64,000 bases of DNA from Fulvivirga sp. M361. Lineage in GTDB: Bacteria; Bacteroidota; Bacteroidia; Cytophagales; Cyclobacteriaceae. Below are positions 35,641 to 45,028 of this stretch, piece after piece. The stretch lies in assembly GCF_007097395.1 (NCBI RefSeq), contig NZ_VKDC01000009.1, forward strand, positions 186,001-250,000, written 5' to 3'. A program made the position numbers and the translations under genes. Every line of letters begins with the position of its first letter. The first letter of the stretch is position 1. The notes beneath the pieces are model-generated. The model was given only the letters and a program-made list of their open reading frames with translations. It searched no databases and was not told the origin of the DNA.

Positions 35641-36106
35641 GTCCAAAACCAAAAAATACCAACAAAGTGGAAAGGCCTATGCAATGCCCGAAACATCACT
35701 TACGCGTGTTGAAGAAATGGGAGTAGCCTATAGAAGCCCCTTTCAAAAAGCTTCAATAGCCAGGAAGGGGATAAACACTGAGTTTGTGGCAGACCTTATG
35801 CTATCATTAGACATCAATAAACAGGAGACTGCCCGGTTAATTGACATTTCGGCAAAGACCCTGGATCGTCACCTACAAAATGAAAAGGTGTTTAAAGGAC
35901 TACAGTCCGATAGGATATTAGAGCTTGCAGATCTTTATAACCAGGGGGTCAGCGTTTTTGCATCCAGATTAAAATTTTTAAAATGGTTGGATTCGGAAGT
36001 ACCTGCACTGGGTGGTACGTGTCCAAGGCAATGGCTGGATACCCAGCAGGGAATAACGGCTATATCTGATGAGCTCGGTAAAATAGAGCATGGTCTGTTC
36101 GCGTGA
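35639..36106 (+). CDS. MbcA/ParS/Xre-type antitoxin
   Basis: 155 residues. The middle (~60-95) holds a helix-turn-helix (LSLDINKQETARLIDISAKTLDRHLQ-like) and the last ~55 residues form the toxin-binding domain of the family (LKFLKWLDSEVPALGGTCP, QWLDTQQGI, EHGLF). Such antitoxins neutralise RES-domain NAD+-degrading toxins and repress their own promoter. The 3' end overlaps the toxin gene start by 4 bp, and an inverted repeat covers its ATG. Confidence 0.88.
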   Translation: MSKTKKYQQSGKAYAMPETSLTRVEEMGVAYRSPFQKASIARKGINTEFVADLMLSLDINKQETARLIDISAKTLDRHLQNEKVFKGLQSDRILELADLYNQGVSVFASRLKFLKWLDSEVPALGGTCPRQWLDTQQGITAISDELGKIEHGLFA

Positions 36107-36540
36107 TCGTATATCGAATATGCCAGACTTATCCGCCGGACCATGACCCACTGGATGGCGCAGGTGCCTTTAAACATGGAGGCCGATGGAATAATAAAGG
36201 TACTTATGTTGTTTATACTGCCGGGTCTTTAGCCCTGGCACGTTCTGAACTGGCCAGACATATCAACCTGGAACTGGTTCCTGAGGGCTTTCGGGTATAT
36301 GAAATTGAAATACCTGATGAAAATTATGAAGAACTCAAACCGCTGCCAGAAGACTGGAACGCTGATCCGGACCCTGAGAGCACAAAAATATCAGGAGACC
36401 GATTCCTGAAAGATAAGGATCACCTTTGCATCAAAGTACCTTCCGTTTGTGACCCTTCAGCATATAATTATCTGCTCAACCCAAAAAGTAACGACTATGA
36501 TTCCGTGCGTATTGTAAATCATTATGCTTTCGTTCCTTAA
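36103..36540 (+). CDS. RES-domain toxin (NAD+ phosphorylase/glycohydrolase type)
   Basis: 145 residues from a GTG start overlapping the antitoxin stop. The RES signature is present: GGRWN (Arg28), YTAGSLALARSEL (Tyr39, Glu49) and a later VPS (Ser114) region. In characterised members the Arg and Glu form the NAD+ cleaving site and the toxin depletes cellular NAD+; the residue match predicts an active toxin. It is a complete type II pair with the preceding gene. Confidence 0.88.
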   Translation: MIVYRICQTYPPDHDPLDGAGAFKHGGRWNNKGTYVVYTAGSLALARSELARHINLELVPEGFRVYEIEIPDENYEELKPLPEDWNADPDPESTKISGDRFLKDKDHLCIKVPSVCDPSAYNYLLNPKSNDYDSVRIVNHYAFVP

Positions 36541-36643
36541 ACCATAAGCCGATTTCCAGGTTAAAAGTATTATATGAATGTTCACCACGCGATACCGCAT
36601 AATTAATGAGATTGGGCGTATGGATTTAGAGACCCTTTCATCC

Positions 36644-36673
36644 TTGATTTTCAGTAATAATGCGGTAGTTTTG
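36644..36673 (+). promoter_or_regulatory. Bacteroidota-type promoter of hxlR-nudC (TTG, 19 bp, TAnnTTTG)
   Basis: TTG at 36644-36646, then a 19-base spacer, then TAGTTTTG at 36666-36673, an exact -7 match. Transcription would start near 36679, about 10 bases before the ATG at 36690, a very short leader. Confidence 0.65.
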
Positions 36674-36689
36674 CTACAAAAATTGTAGC
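36673..36689 (+). promoter_or_regulatory. Candidate HxlR operator (GCTACAA-AAA-TTGTAGC)
   Basis: A perfect 7-bp inverted repeat with a 3-base spacer placed between the promoter -7 box and the ATG. A dyad here would block the start site, fitting autoregulation by the HxlR protein, which binds palindromes as a dimer. Confidence 0.6.
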
Positions 36690-37028
36690 ATGGCTAAAAT
36701 ACCTGTACCAGGCCAACCTGTTCGCGGATCTAAATCGGGTGTACCTGTTATGGCGCTTCTTGATCTGTTAGGCAGAAATTGGGCTATGGGGATCATTTGG
36801 CACTTGAACGGAGCCCCTAAAAACTTTCGGCAACTACAGGCGTATTGTGAGACTGTCTCTCCCACTACATTAAATACACGCCTAAAAGAATTGCGTCATT
36901 CAGGGCTGGTGATACAGACTCCGAAAGGGTATGAACTTACAGCCCTCGGTACAGAGCTTTTGACCCTGTTACAACCCCTGGGCAAATGGGCAAAGCACTG
37001 GGCAAAACAATTTAATGATCATGTTTGA
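36690..37028 (+). CDS. HxlR-family winged-helix regulator
   Basis: 112 residues, full family length, with the core LLGRNWAMGIIWHLNGAP, FRQLQAYCETVSPTTLNTRL and KELRHSGLV of HxlR winged-helix proteins, which respond to redox or aldehyde signals via a Cys in some members; here Cys53 in the recognition-adjacent helix could serve. The 3' end overlaps nudC by 14 bp, so the two are one transcript. The short leader and dyad suggest autorepression. Confidence 0.88.
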   Translation: MAKIPVPGQPVRGSKSGVPVMALLDLLGRNWAMGIIWHLNGAPKNFRQLQAYCETVSPTTLNTRLKELRHSGLVIQTPKGYELTALGTELLTLLQPLGKWAKHWAKQFNDHV

Positions 37029-37953
37029 AAGCAATTCATTATTCTATTCCGGTTCCGACACCAATCGTATGGGGCATTTACGCAAAGACGAGGATGAATT
37101 GACTTCTTTGATCAACTCAAACAAAGCCAGGGTCATTCCCTATTGGCGAAAGATGCATTGGATCGCTGATAATGAGGTCAGGGAGCATGAACGTATTTCC
37201 ATAGAAAGTAATGGCTTGTATGATTATGGTGTTGAACCTGTTTTTCTTGGCATACATCAAAACGTTCCTTTTTTTGCTCTTGATTTTTCGCATTATGACG
37301 AAAGAGAAGCCCTCGGAGTTCTTAGAGGAGGCCGGTTTGCCGACCTGAGAAATACACGTGAATTGAGGTACTCTACGTTGGCCTCTATGCTGGCTTATAC
37401 ACGAGCCCTGATGTTTTGGCATAACAGTAACGGGTTTTGCAATAGATGCGGGAGTGCTACTACAAGTGCTCAGGCAGGTCACATCCGTGTTTGCAACGCG
37501 TGCGATCATATCATCTATCCACGTACGGACTCTGCTGTTATTGTTTTGATAGAATATAGACCGGAAAAAGGGGAGCCGCTATGCCTGTTGGGCAGACATC
37601 ATGACCGACAGCAGCATATGTATTCTACATTTGCCGGATTCGTTGAAGTTGGAGAACGTTTGGAAGAAACTGTGCAACGCGAGATGATGGAAGAGGTAGG
37701 TCTGCCAGTGAGTAACATCCGCTATATCACCAGCCAACCCTGGCCATTCCCTTCGTCACTTATGTTGGGATTCTACGCCCAGGCATCATCAAAGGACTTT
37801 AAACTTGATCAGGATGAGGTCAACGAAGCCCGGTGGCTTACACCATCAGAAATTGTAGACCTGGTAGGAAAAAATAAACTGATCTTATCCCGTGAGGACT
37901 CAATTGCCCGGTTTCTGATACAGCGTTGGGTGAATGAAAACCTTCCTGCCTGA
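37015..37953 (+). CDS. nudC: NADH pyrophosphatase NudC
   Basis: 312 residues, normal length. Zinc ribbon Cys142, 145, 160 and 163 (FCNRCGS, VCNACDH). Nudix box at ~208-230 (GFVEVGERLEETVQREMMEEVG), and the NudC-specific SQPWPFPSSLM at ~241-251. NudC hydrolyses NADH (and in some bacteria removes NAD caps from RNA). It overlaps the hxlR-type gene. Coming directly after a RES toxin that depletes NAD+, the pair could serve NAD metabolism, but the RES and nudC genes are in separate transcription units. Confidence 0.93.
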   Translation: MIMFESNSLFYSGSDTNRMGHLRKDEDELTSLINSNKARVIPYWRKMHWIADNEVREHERISIESNGLYDYGVEPVFLGIHQNVPFFALDFSHYDEREALGVLRGGRFADLRNTRELRYSTLASMLAYTRALMFWHNSNGFCNRCGSATTSAQAGHIRVCNACDHIIYPRTDSAVIVLIEYRPEKGEPLCLLGRHHDRQQHMYSTFAGFVEVGERLEETVQREMMEEVGLPVSNIRYITSQPWPFPSSLMLGFYAQASSKDFKLDQDEVNEARWLTPSEIVDLVGKNKLILSREDSIARFLIQRWVNENLPA

Positions 37954-37984
37954 TAAGACCCCTCTTTTCGGAGCATGAAGTATT

Positions 37985-38272
37985 CTAGAAAATACCTTTA
38001 TCGAACATTACCCCCAAAGTGATTGACAATAGGACCAAAAGGGCTCCTCCGATAACCAGAGCTCTTTTCAATTGGTTTCTTCGTTCCTGAGTAACGAGAG
38101 ATCTGTAAAAAAGTAATTGTTTCCTACTGGCGCGTTTGAATTTGAAAAGGGTTCTTTTGGGAGCGACTTCATAGTCGTTGGCATTGTTGAAATACCCTCC
38201 CTTTTTAAGTAGCGCCCTGTTTCCTTCCAGGGACTTGTTTGCGTCATATAAAAAACCAGCGCCCCCGCTCAT
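37985..38272 (-). CDS. Small membrane protein, unknown family
   Basis: 95 residues. A basic soluble part (NANDYEVAPKRTLFKFKRASRK-like, ~35-55) and one C-terminal membrane helix (~70-90: ALVIGGALLVLLSITLGVMF) ending in DKGIF. The pattern is a single-pass tail-anchored protein. It lies 18 bp after the amidase gene stop on the same strand, so it may be co-transcribed with it. Function unknown. Confidence 0.65.
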   Translation of the reverse strand: MSGGAGFLYDANKSLEGNRALLKKGGYFNNANDYEVAPKRTLFKFKRASRKQLLFYRSLVTQERRNQLKRALVIGGALLVLLSITLGVMFDKGIF

Positions 38273-38290
38273 AGGTATTTTATACGTATT

Positions 38291-39721
38291 TTAATCATTT
38301 TCGGTTTGTTCCTTTAGCTGTGCTTCGTAGGCCTCTTCATCCCCATATTTATCGTCAAACAGTGCATCCAGCTTTTTTGTATAGGCCTCATTGTACTTTA
38401 ACCACTGCTCGATAGCGCTGAAATATACACGAGCCACATCTTTAACCCGGCTACTGCTCTTAATGCCTCCGATCGTATAATCTTTTTTGCCTAACAAACG
38501 GATTTCATCAAAATTATCCTGATAAAGCGCTTCTGCATAAGCTATTGGCCCTTTAACCGCACGTGTAAGATAAAGGTTACGGTGATAAACGCCATCGGCC
38601 AAATCTGATTTGATCGAATATTTTTGTGCAAAAGCAAAATCATTGTCTGCCGGTAACGCGTCTACTTTTAAGTCTGTGTCCAGTGTTTTCATGATACTAC
38701 TGGCAAAGACATTCGACTCCTCCAGATCATAAGAAACCAACAGCCTCAAAAGCTCAAAACGTTGGTCTATTTCATCCTTTCCATCTACCTCAAAACCCAG
38801 GAAAGACCCGGGTACGAATACCATGCTATAGTTTTGTTGAACAGGCGGGAGGTATTTATCATTATAACGTTGTCCTCCTTCACTTGCATTGTAATGGATC
38901 ACCAGGGTTATGTCTGGTTTGAATTGATTAATTCTTTCTGCTCTTGCTACAAAATCTTTGTTCCTGAAGACATCATAAAACATAATGAAGTCGGTGGCAT
39001 TGCCAGACAGTAAGTAGTTGAATTTTTCCCGGTTATACCATTCATTTTTGTAACCTGCTATGATGTCTTTTTTGTAATCAGTTTCCAGCCATTCATAATA
39101 ATTGATACCCATGGCACTTTTTCCGTAATCGTGAGTGAGCATTACCTGGGCACCCTTCTCTTCCAACATTTCTTTCATACTCAGTGCCGTGGCGTAGGCG
39201 AGGTTAGCTTCAAAAAACTCAATATCTTTTTTCTGGTTATAATACTTCCCTTCTACTTTCATATAACGCTTTTCCAGTTCAGCTTCACCCATATTACTGG
39301 CCATATGCCCGGGATCCAGTGCAATTTTTAACCCGTTGAAGTCACTTACCGGGTACCTGGCAGGATCTACATGGGTACTTTTTATGCCATGGAAATAGTT
39401 AGAGCCCTTCCTCTTTAATATGTCAATGATATCCTCATGTGGTTCTTCTTTGAGCAACTCATTAAAGTGTGACATTTCCCGCCAATACAGGATGAATTCC
39501 GGCTTATCAATCCTTTGCGTAGTAGGATAGATATATAACCCCTTTTCATTGATCACCACATTATCCAGGCACTCTGCTTCTTTGCAAAGAAATTTTAAAT
39601 TTCTGGTAGCCCGGTCTTTATAGAACTTTTTGATAGGAATAGGTTCAATGTTTTGTGCCTGAACAGACTGATAATTCAGACAAACAATGAATACTATAAC
39701 AAGAGATAGTAGTGGCTTCAT
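38291..39721 (-). CDS. N-acetylmuramoyl-L-alanine amidase (Amidase_3-like)
   Basis: 476 residues with a signal peptide (1-22, ending in VQA). The catalytic region (~125-300) has LKIALDPGHMASN, EANLAYATALSMKEMLEEKG and LVIHYNASEGG, the His/Glu/His zinc frame of Amidase_3 peptidoglycan amidases. An N-terminal region (~25-120) and C-terminal ~170 residues with several Tyr/Asp-rich helices are extra to the minimal domain. It probably cleaves peptide from glycan in the cell wall; not more specific. Confidence 0.75.
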   Translation of the reverse strand: MKPLLSLVIVFIVCLNYQSVQAQNIEPIPIKKFYKDRATRNLKFLCKEAECLDNVVINEKGLYIYPTTQRIDKPEFILYWREMSHFNELLKEEPHEDIIDILKRKGSNYFHGIKSTHVDPARYPVSDFNGLKIALDPGHMASNMGEAELEKRYMKVEGKYYNQKKDIEFFEANLAYATALSMKEMLEEKGAQVMLTHDYGKSAMGINYYEWLETDYKKDIIAGYKNEWYNREKFNYLLSGNATDFIMFYDVFRNKDFVARAERINQFKPDITLVIHYNASEGGQRYNDKYLPPVQQNYSMVFVPGSFLGFEVDGKDEIDQRFELLRLLVSYDLEESNVFASSIMKTLDTDLKVDALPADNDFAFAQKYSIKSDLADGVYHRNLYLTRAVKGPIAYAEALYQDNFDEIRLLGKKDYTIGGIKSSSRVKDVARVYFSAIEQWLKYNEAYTKKLDALFDDKYGDEEAYEAQLKEQTEND

Positions 39722-39887
39722 GGTTACGTTAACTGTTTAATGAGGCGTACAGCCTAAAGTTTAAAAAATAGTTAGTTAAAGGTAATAAAAATGAATATAA
39801 AGTGTTAGTGTCTTAACGTTCAGGGATTGAATCGGTTTATTCTTTTCTTTGGCTTCCTCTACTCAGGTGTTAAAATGCCTATAACTT

Positions 39888-41015
39888 CTATTTTTTGCGG
39901 CTCAATTTTTTTACCGTGGCTTTTTTTATGGGGCCCTTTTTTCTTGCAGCAGGTCTCGGACGTTTTTGTTTGGATTTTTCCGGTTCACTTTTGCCAAAAT
40001 TGAAAGCGTCGTAAGAGACATATACGGCGATGCTAAAATAGATCAGGATAAAAGAAACCAGTACCATGTCTTTTTGTCCGAAATTCAGCTTTCTCCTTAC
40101 ACCGGTGGATCCATAGGCAGGCTGAGTGTTCAATACCATAATATCCAATAACATTTTTGGTACTGCCAGGTGTTCCCGAACAAACATAGTGAAGTTCATA
40201 CTGCCTTTGGCCTCATAACCTACTGCATCCACCCCAAAATACCATGACAGGAAAAGTGCGCGTTGTAAATGGAACCCCTGGCTCACCACAAGCAATCGTT
40301 TCAACCCAAAAAGACCCTTGGAACGCACAATAGAATCCAGCGTTCTAAAACCGGCAAAATCAAGCTTGATCAACTTAGCGGGAACTCCCTGAGCTACCAG
40401 GCTTCTCATCATGTCCTGTGGTTCATTGTAATCTTTTTTACTGTTATCACCACTTATTAATATTCTGGATATGAGGCCAGCTTTGTAAAGTTCCACTACG
40501 GCCGTTATCCTATTGGTGAAATAAACGTTTTCACTCTTCCCGTCGGAAAGAAATTTATTCGTACCTAACAATAATATGGTGTATTTGCTTTCGGTGAGCT
40601 CTGTCGTATCACTGGCTATTCTGATATTCGAGTAGAAGTCTACGATGAGGTTGGCCATGAACATGAAAAAGAACATTGTAATGAACAGACTGAGTTGCCT
40701 TCTGAGAAACCACATCAGACCGTCCCAAAAAAAGTTGCCATTATAAAACTTGTCCAGCTTATGCAATACCAGGTAATCTACAATACCATGCATTACTAAA
40801 ATGGAAGCTGCCAGGAATAGGAATCCGAGAAAATTCCACCCATCCGCATGACTGAAGTATCCTATAAAATCTGTCCAGACAGAGGTGAACGTACGATGAC
40901 CTTCGCCTACGTCATCAATGAGCGTATTAATATCACTATAGTAAAATGGAATAAGAAATATAAGGATCAACAGAACCGTGATCAGCAGGAAAAGGAGGAA
41001 CTTTAAGCCTTTCAT
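39888..41015 (-). CDS. SanA/YdcF-like DUF218 membrane protein
   Basis: 375 residues with three membrane segments at the N terminus (~5-27, 50-72, 100-125), then a DUF218 domain (~140-300: TILLLGTNKFLSDGK, AGLISRILISGDNSKK, GLKRLLVVSQGFHLQRALFL) and a C-terminal membrane helix with a Lys/Arg-rich cytosolic tail (KKGPIKKATVKKLSRKK). SanA-type proteins affect envelope permeability to vancomycin. The very basic tail is unusual and may bind nucleic acid or anionic lipid. Confidence 0.75.
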   Translation of the reverse strand: MKGLKFLLFLLITVLLILIFLIPFYYSDINTLIDDVGEGHRTFTSVWTDFIGYFSHADGWNFLGFLFLAASILVMHGIVDYLVLHKLDKFYNGNFFWDGLMWFLRRQLSLFITMFFFMFMANLIVDFYSNIRIASDTTELTESKYTILLLGTNKFLSDGKSENVYFTNRITAVVELYKAGLISRILISGDNSKKDYNEPQDMMRSLVAQGVPAKLIKLDFAGFRTLDSIVRSKGLFGLKRLLVVSQGFHLQRALFLSWYFGVDAVGYEAKGSMNFTMFVREHLAVPKMLLDIMVLNTQPAYGSTGVRRKLNFGQKDMVLVSFILIYFSIAVYVSYDAFNFGKSEPEKSKQKRPRPAARKKGPIKKATVKKLSRKK

Positions 41016-41272
41016 CTATGATTTTTGACGAATTCTGAACAGAGCTTGCAAACCAAATTGGTCATCTATCGTTTACTCAATTTATTGATGATAAAGATAA
41101 CACTTTCAGGATCATACAGCGCGCGGTGTAAGTTATTCCATGAAATTTAATCGCATTGCAGATTCCCCTATTTCGCTTTGATCCCGCATTTTATTTTTTT
41201 ATTCTATGATACTTTCTTCTTCAGAAACATTTATACTTTTTTCTTTGTATTGAAGTTGAAAACAAAAAGGAA

Positions 41273-42916
41273 ATGAAGATTACACATCCCTATACATTTA
41301 ATAAGGAATACCAAAAAGCAGTGGCTTACTTCAGTATGGAGTTTGCCATAGATCAATCACTTAAAATATACTCCGGTGGGCTAGGCTTTCTGGCAGGTTC
41401 GCATATGAGAAGCGCTTATGACCAGAAGCAGAATATGGTGGGAATAGGAATGCTTTGGAAGTATGGTTACTATGAACAAGTAAGAAAACCTAACAACGAG
41501 CTGGGTGTACTAAATCAAGAAAAACACTACACCTTTTTACAGGAAACAGGTATTGAATTAAGTGTGATCGTACATGATCATGAAGTAAAGGTAAAGGCAT
41601 TTTATCTTGACCCGAAGATCTTTGGAACGGCGCCAATGTATTTTCTCTCTACTGACCATCCTGATAATGATCACTTATCACATTCCATTACCCATAAGCT
41701 ATATGATGACAACTTAGCTACCAGAATTGCCCAATACATTATTCTGGGAGTGGGCGGGGTAAAATTGTTAGAGGCATTAGGGCACGAAACAGAAGTGTAC
41801 CATCTGAATGAAGCGCACGGCTTACCGGCTGCTTTTTATCTGTTAGAAAGACTTAAAACGCTGGATAAGCTAAAAAAACAGCTTGTATTCACTACTCACA
41901 CACCAGTAAAGGCCGGGAATGAGGTAAATGACCCGGCGCTGCTCGAAAAAATGAGTTATTTTCATCACCTCAGCGCACAGGAAGTAGAAAAGCTTGTCGG
42001 CTTTGAAAACGGTAGCTTTAACCATACGCTGGCAGCTTTGAGAATGTCAAGAAAGGCCAACGCCGTATCGAAGAAGCACCAGCAGGTGTCCAATGTAATG
42101 TGGGGAGGTTATAAAAAGATATGCAAGATCGAAGCGATAACGAACGCCCAAAATAAAGACTATTGGACAGACATTGAACTGGAAAAAGCCTATCAAAAGG
42201 GCAATAGTAAGGCTTATGATAGTCGAAAGAAAAAATTGAAAGTCCAGCTTTTTGAGGAGGTGGCAGACCAGACGGGTAAGTTATTTGACCCTGAGATCCT
42301 CACCATTGTTTGGGCACGAAGATTTGCCGGTTATAAAAGAGCGGACCTGGTCTTGAGGAGGATGGAGCAGTTTACCGAATTACTCAATGGTGCTAAGTAT
42401 CCGATCCAAATAATCTGGGCAGGAAAACCTTATCCGCTGGACGAGGGCGCTGTAAACACTTTTAACCACCTCGTCCATTTTACACGTCCCTATTCAAGAG
42501 CAACAGTGCTGACAGGATATGAACTGAAATTATCATCACTCATGAAGAAAGGAAGTGATATTTGGCTTAATACTCCGCGTGTTCCCATGGAAGCTTCAGG
42601 TACCAGTGGCATGGCCGCTGCTATGAACGGGTCGGTCAACTTTTCTACTAACGACGGCTGGGTATTAGAATTTGCTTGTCACGGTAAGAATAGTTTTGTA
42701 ATACCGGAAGCAAACAAATCTTTCAGCCAGGAGAAACAAGACGAACATGATGCGCATCATCTCTTTGATATATTACAAAATGAGATTTTGCCGACCTATT
42801 ATGACCAGCCGGAAAAATGGATGCAAATAGCCTGGCAAGCCACAGAAGATGTGCAGAAGGGTTTTACTTCAGCCAGAATGGTAGATGATTATTACAAAAA
42901 ACTTTACGCCAGGTAG
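41273..42916 (+). CDS. Alpha-glucan phosphorylase homologue (GT35) without the PLP lysine
   Basis: 547 residues, the length of the short bacterial alpha-glucan phosphorylase group. It keeps VAYFSMEFAID, GGLGFLAGSHMRSA, HLNEAHGLPA, ARRFAGYKRADL (the phosphate-contact KR) and PMEASGTSGMAAAMNGSV. In GlgP the last motif reads GTSGMK..., the Lys holding PLP; here codon 448 is GCC, Ala. So PLP cannot be bound in the normal way. It may be a PLP-independent glycosyltransferase, an inactive regulator, or bind another ligand. No other glycogen gene is adjacent. Confidence 0.85.
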   Translation: MKITHPYTFNKEYQKAVAYFSMEFAIDQSLKIYSGGLGFLAGSHMRSAYDQKQNMVGIGMLWKYGYYEQVRKPNNELGVLNQEKHYTFLQETGIELSVIVHDHEVKVKAFYLDPKIFGTAPMYFLSTDHPDNDHLSHSITHKLYDDNLATRIAQYIILGVGGVKLLEALGHETEVYHLNEAHGLPAAFYLLERLKTLDKLKKQLVFTTHTPVKAGNEVNDPALLEKMSYFHHLSAQEVEKLVGFENGSFNHTLAALRMSRKANAVSKKHQQVSNVMWGGYKKICKIEAITNAQNKDYWTDIELEKAYQKGNSKAYDSRKKKLKVQLFEEVADQTGKLFDPEILTIVWARRFAGYKRADLVLRRMEQFTELLNGAKYPIQIIWAGKPYPLDEGAVNTFNHLVHFTRPYSRATVLTGYELKLSSLMKKGSDIWLNTPRVPMEASGTSGMAAAMNGSVNFSTNDGWVLEFACHGKNSFVIPEANKSFSQEKQDEHDAHHLFDILQNEILPTYYDQPEKWMQIAWQATEDVQKGFTSARMVDDYYKKLYAR

Positions 42917-43001
42917 CTTTAAACAATATAATGGATCATGTTAAATGTAATGAATGGGCTATAAGTGCTTATTCATTATATTTGGCGCTAAATTCAGCGT
43001 C

Positions 43002-44945
43002 ATGTTGCTACTTGAAAAAGTATTTTCCGGGCCTCTTTGGCTGGTCATTTTTGTAGTATTTGTCTCCGCTTGTCAACATGAAGCGGACAAAATTGAAACT
43101 ACAGGTTACAACAAGTTTTCCGATCCGGTCATAGCACATATCTATGATTACCAGGATCAACGTGATACGAAAGCGCTACTTGCTTTTTTCAATGAGGAAG
43201 ATACTGATTACCGTGAGGCTGCAGCGTTGGCTTTTGGCTCTGTTCAGGATACTGCTGCCATTCGTCCCCTGGGGTTTTTGTTAAATGATGAAGCAGCACG
43301 GGTACGTCGTGCGGCAGCTTATGCTTTAGGGCAGATGCACGATACCCAGGCCATTGATCTGCTTTCCGATGCACTGGTGGTAGAAGATTCAGCTTTTGTC
43401 CGAAAAGAACTGATGGAAGCTTTGGGTAAGGTAATTACTATCAACAAGATACATCTACTGCTACAGGTAAAAGTGAGCAGCGACCTGGAAAAAGAGGGCC
43501 TGGCATGGGGCCTGTACCGAGCCGGTATCCGGAATGTGCATGATGGGGTTTGTATTGACGTGGCGTTGAGTTTACTGGATACCGTTAACACTTATCAGAC
43601 GCGCCTGGGCGCTGCTCATTTTTTTTCACGTAGCCCGAACCTGTCCCTGGTAGGTCGTGAAGGCTTATTAGTGCGTGCCGCTGTCAATGATCCTTCTCCG
43701 CATGTTAGAATGGCGGCTACATCAGCATTGCGAAAAGCTGTAAGTCCTAAAGTGGGGCAAAAGCTTGTGGAAGTAATCTCCAAAGATCCTGACTACCGGG
43801 TTCGTGTAAATAGCATTCGTGCTATGGAAAATCTCCGTCATGATCAGGTAAACAAGAGGCTTTGGGAGTTACTGGAAGATGAAAACAGTAATGTGGCTGT
43901 TGCCGCGGCTGAATTACTAGCTACCCAATCGTCACCGTTTGATCAGCAACAGATCTTATCTGTCACTAACCGGCGAGTGAAAAGTTTGCTGTTAGCAGGC
44001 ATGCTTCGTGTGGCTGGCAATCAGGAAGAGGTAATTTCTACGATCAAAAATGAATATGAGAATACTTCAGCTCCCTATTATAAGGCAGGTCTTTTGCGGG
44101 CTTTAGGGAACTCCATTCACAGCACATTATTTTTGAAGGAGAGGGTAATGGAGGAGTCTTCAAAACCCATTCGGACAGCTGCGATTGAAGCCTTGATTAA
44201 AATAAGAACGGATGAGAATTTTCCTGAATCTTCCCAGTCTATGTTTGCCCAACTGTTCAAGGAAATCATAAGTACCGGAGACATTGGGGCCGTGGCCTTA
44301 ATCTCTAATGCATACTTGAATAAGGAGTTGAATTTTCAGCGGGCCTACAAGGATTTAGAGTTTCTTTCCGTTGTGAAGGCCAAACTATCCTTGCCAAAAG
44401 ACAATGAAGCTTTGCAGGTATTAAATAAGGTTATCGGCTACTTTAAAGAGGAAGAACCTGAAGAAACAAGAAATACATTTAACCACCCTATTAACTGGGA
44501 TGAAATACGGAAGATCAAAAAAGATCAAAAAATGCTCGTAAGCACTGAAAAAGGGGATGTGGTTCTTCGTTTGTTGGTGGAAAAAGCTCCGGGCTCCGTA
44601 CTTAACTTTATGTCACTGGCAGATAGCGGTTATTTTAACGGGAAAAATTTCCACAGAGTAGTTCCGAATTTTGTGATCCAGGGAGGTTGCAACCGGGGTG
44701 ACGGCTTTGGAGGTGAAGCCTACTCCATCCGATCCGAACTCGGATTAAAACGCTACGGAGAAGGGGCCGTAGGCATGGCTTCTGCCGGCAAAGATACCGA
44801 AGGGACACAATGGTTCATTACCCACTCACCCACACCACACCTGGATGGACGCTATACGCTTTTTGCACAGGTAGAAGATGGAATGGAGGTAGTGCATAAC
44901 GTGGAGGTCGGAAATAAGATCATTGAGATAAAGAAATTGGACTAG
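43002..44945 (+). CDS. HEAT-repeat/cyclophilin fusion lipoprotein
   Basis: 647 residues from the ATG at 43002. Lipoprotein signal ending in VSAC (Cys24). Residues ~50-470 are HEAT-like helical repeats (DYREAAALAFGSVQD, ARVRRAAAYALGQMHD, ASPHVRMAATSALRK-like). Residues ~500-640 form a cyclophilin-type peptidyl-prolyl isomerase (KNFHRVVPNFVIQGGC, GTQWFITHSPTPHLDGRYTL). This combines a protein-binding scaffold with prolyl isomerase in the periplasm, so it likely helps outer-membrane protein folding. An earlier ATG at 42954 only lengthens the leader. Confidence 0.85.
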   Translation: MLLLEKVFSGPLWLVIFVVFVSACQHEADKIETTGYNKFSDPVIAHIYDYQDQRDTKALLAFFNEEDTDYREAAALAFGSVQDTAAIRPLGFLLNDEAARVRRAAAYALGQMHDTQAIDLLSDALVVEDSAFVRKELMEALGKVITINKIHLLLQVKVSSDLEKEGLAWGLYRAGIRNVHDGVCIDVALSLLDTVNTYQTRLGAAHFFSRSPNLSLVGREGLLVRAAVNDPSPHVRMAATSALRKAVSPKVGQKLVEVISKDPDYRVRVNSIRAMENLRHDQVNKRLWELLEDENSNVAVAAAELLATQSSPFDQQQILSVTNRRVKSLLLAGMLRVAGNQEEVISTIKNEYENTSAPYYKAGLLRALGNSIHSTLFLKERVMEESSKPIRTAAIEALIKIRTDENFPESSQSMFAQLFKEIISTGDIGAVALISNAYLNKELNFQRAYKDLEFLSVVKAKLSLPKDNEALQVLNKVIGYFKEEEPEETRNTFNHPINWDEIRKIKKDQKMLVSTEKGDVVLRLLVEKAPGSVLNFMSLADSGYFNGKNFHRVVPNFVIQGGCNRGDGFGGEAYSIRSELGLKRYGEGAVGMASAGKDTEGTQWFITHSPTPHLDGRYTLFAQVEDGMEVVHNVEVGNKIIEIKKLD

Positions 44946-45028
44946 TGTTGAAACGATGTACATTGTGTTAAGCACTGCTCCTCAATCCAAAAGTCAATTG
45001 GACTAATCCTGAAACACACAACCTATAT

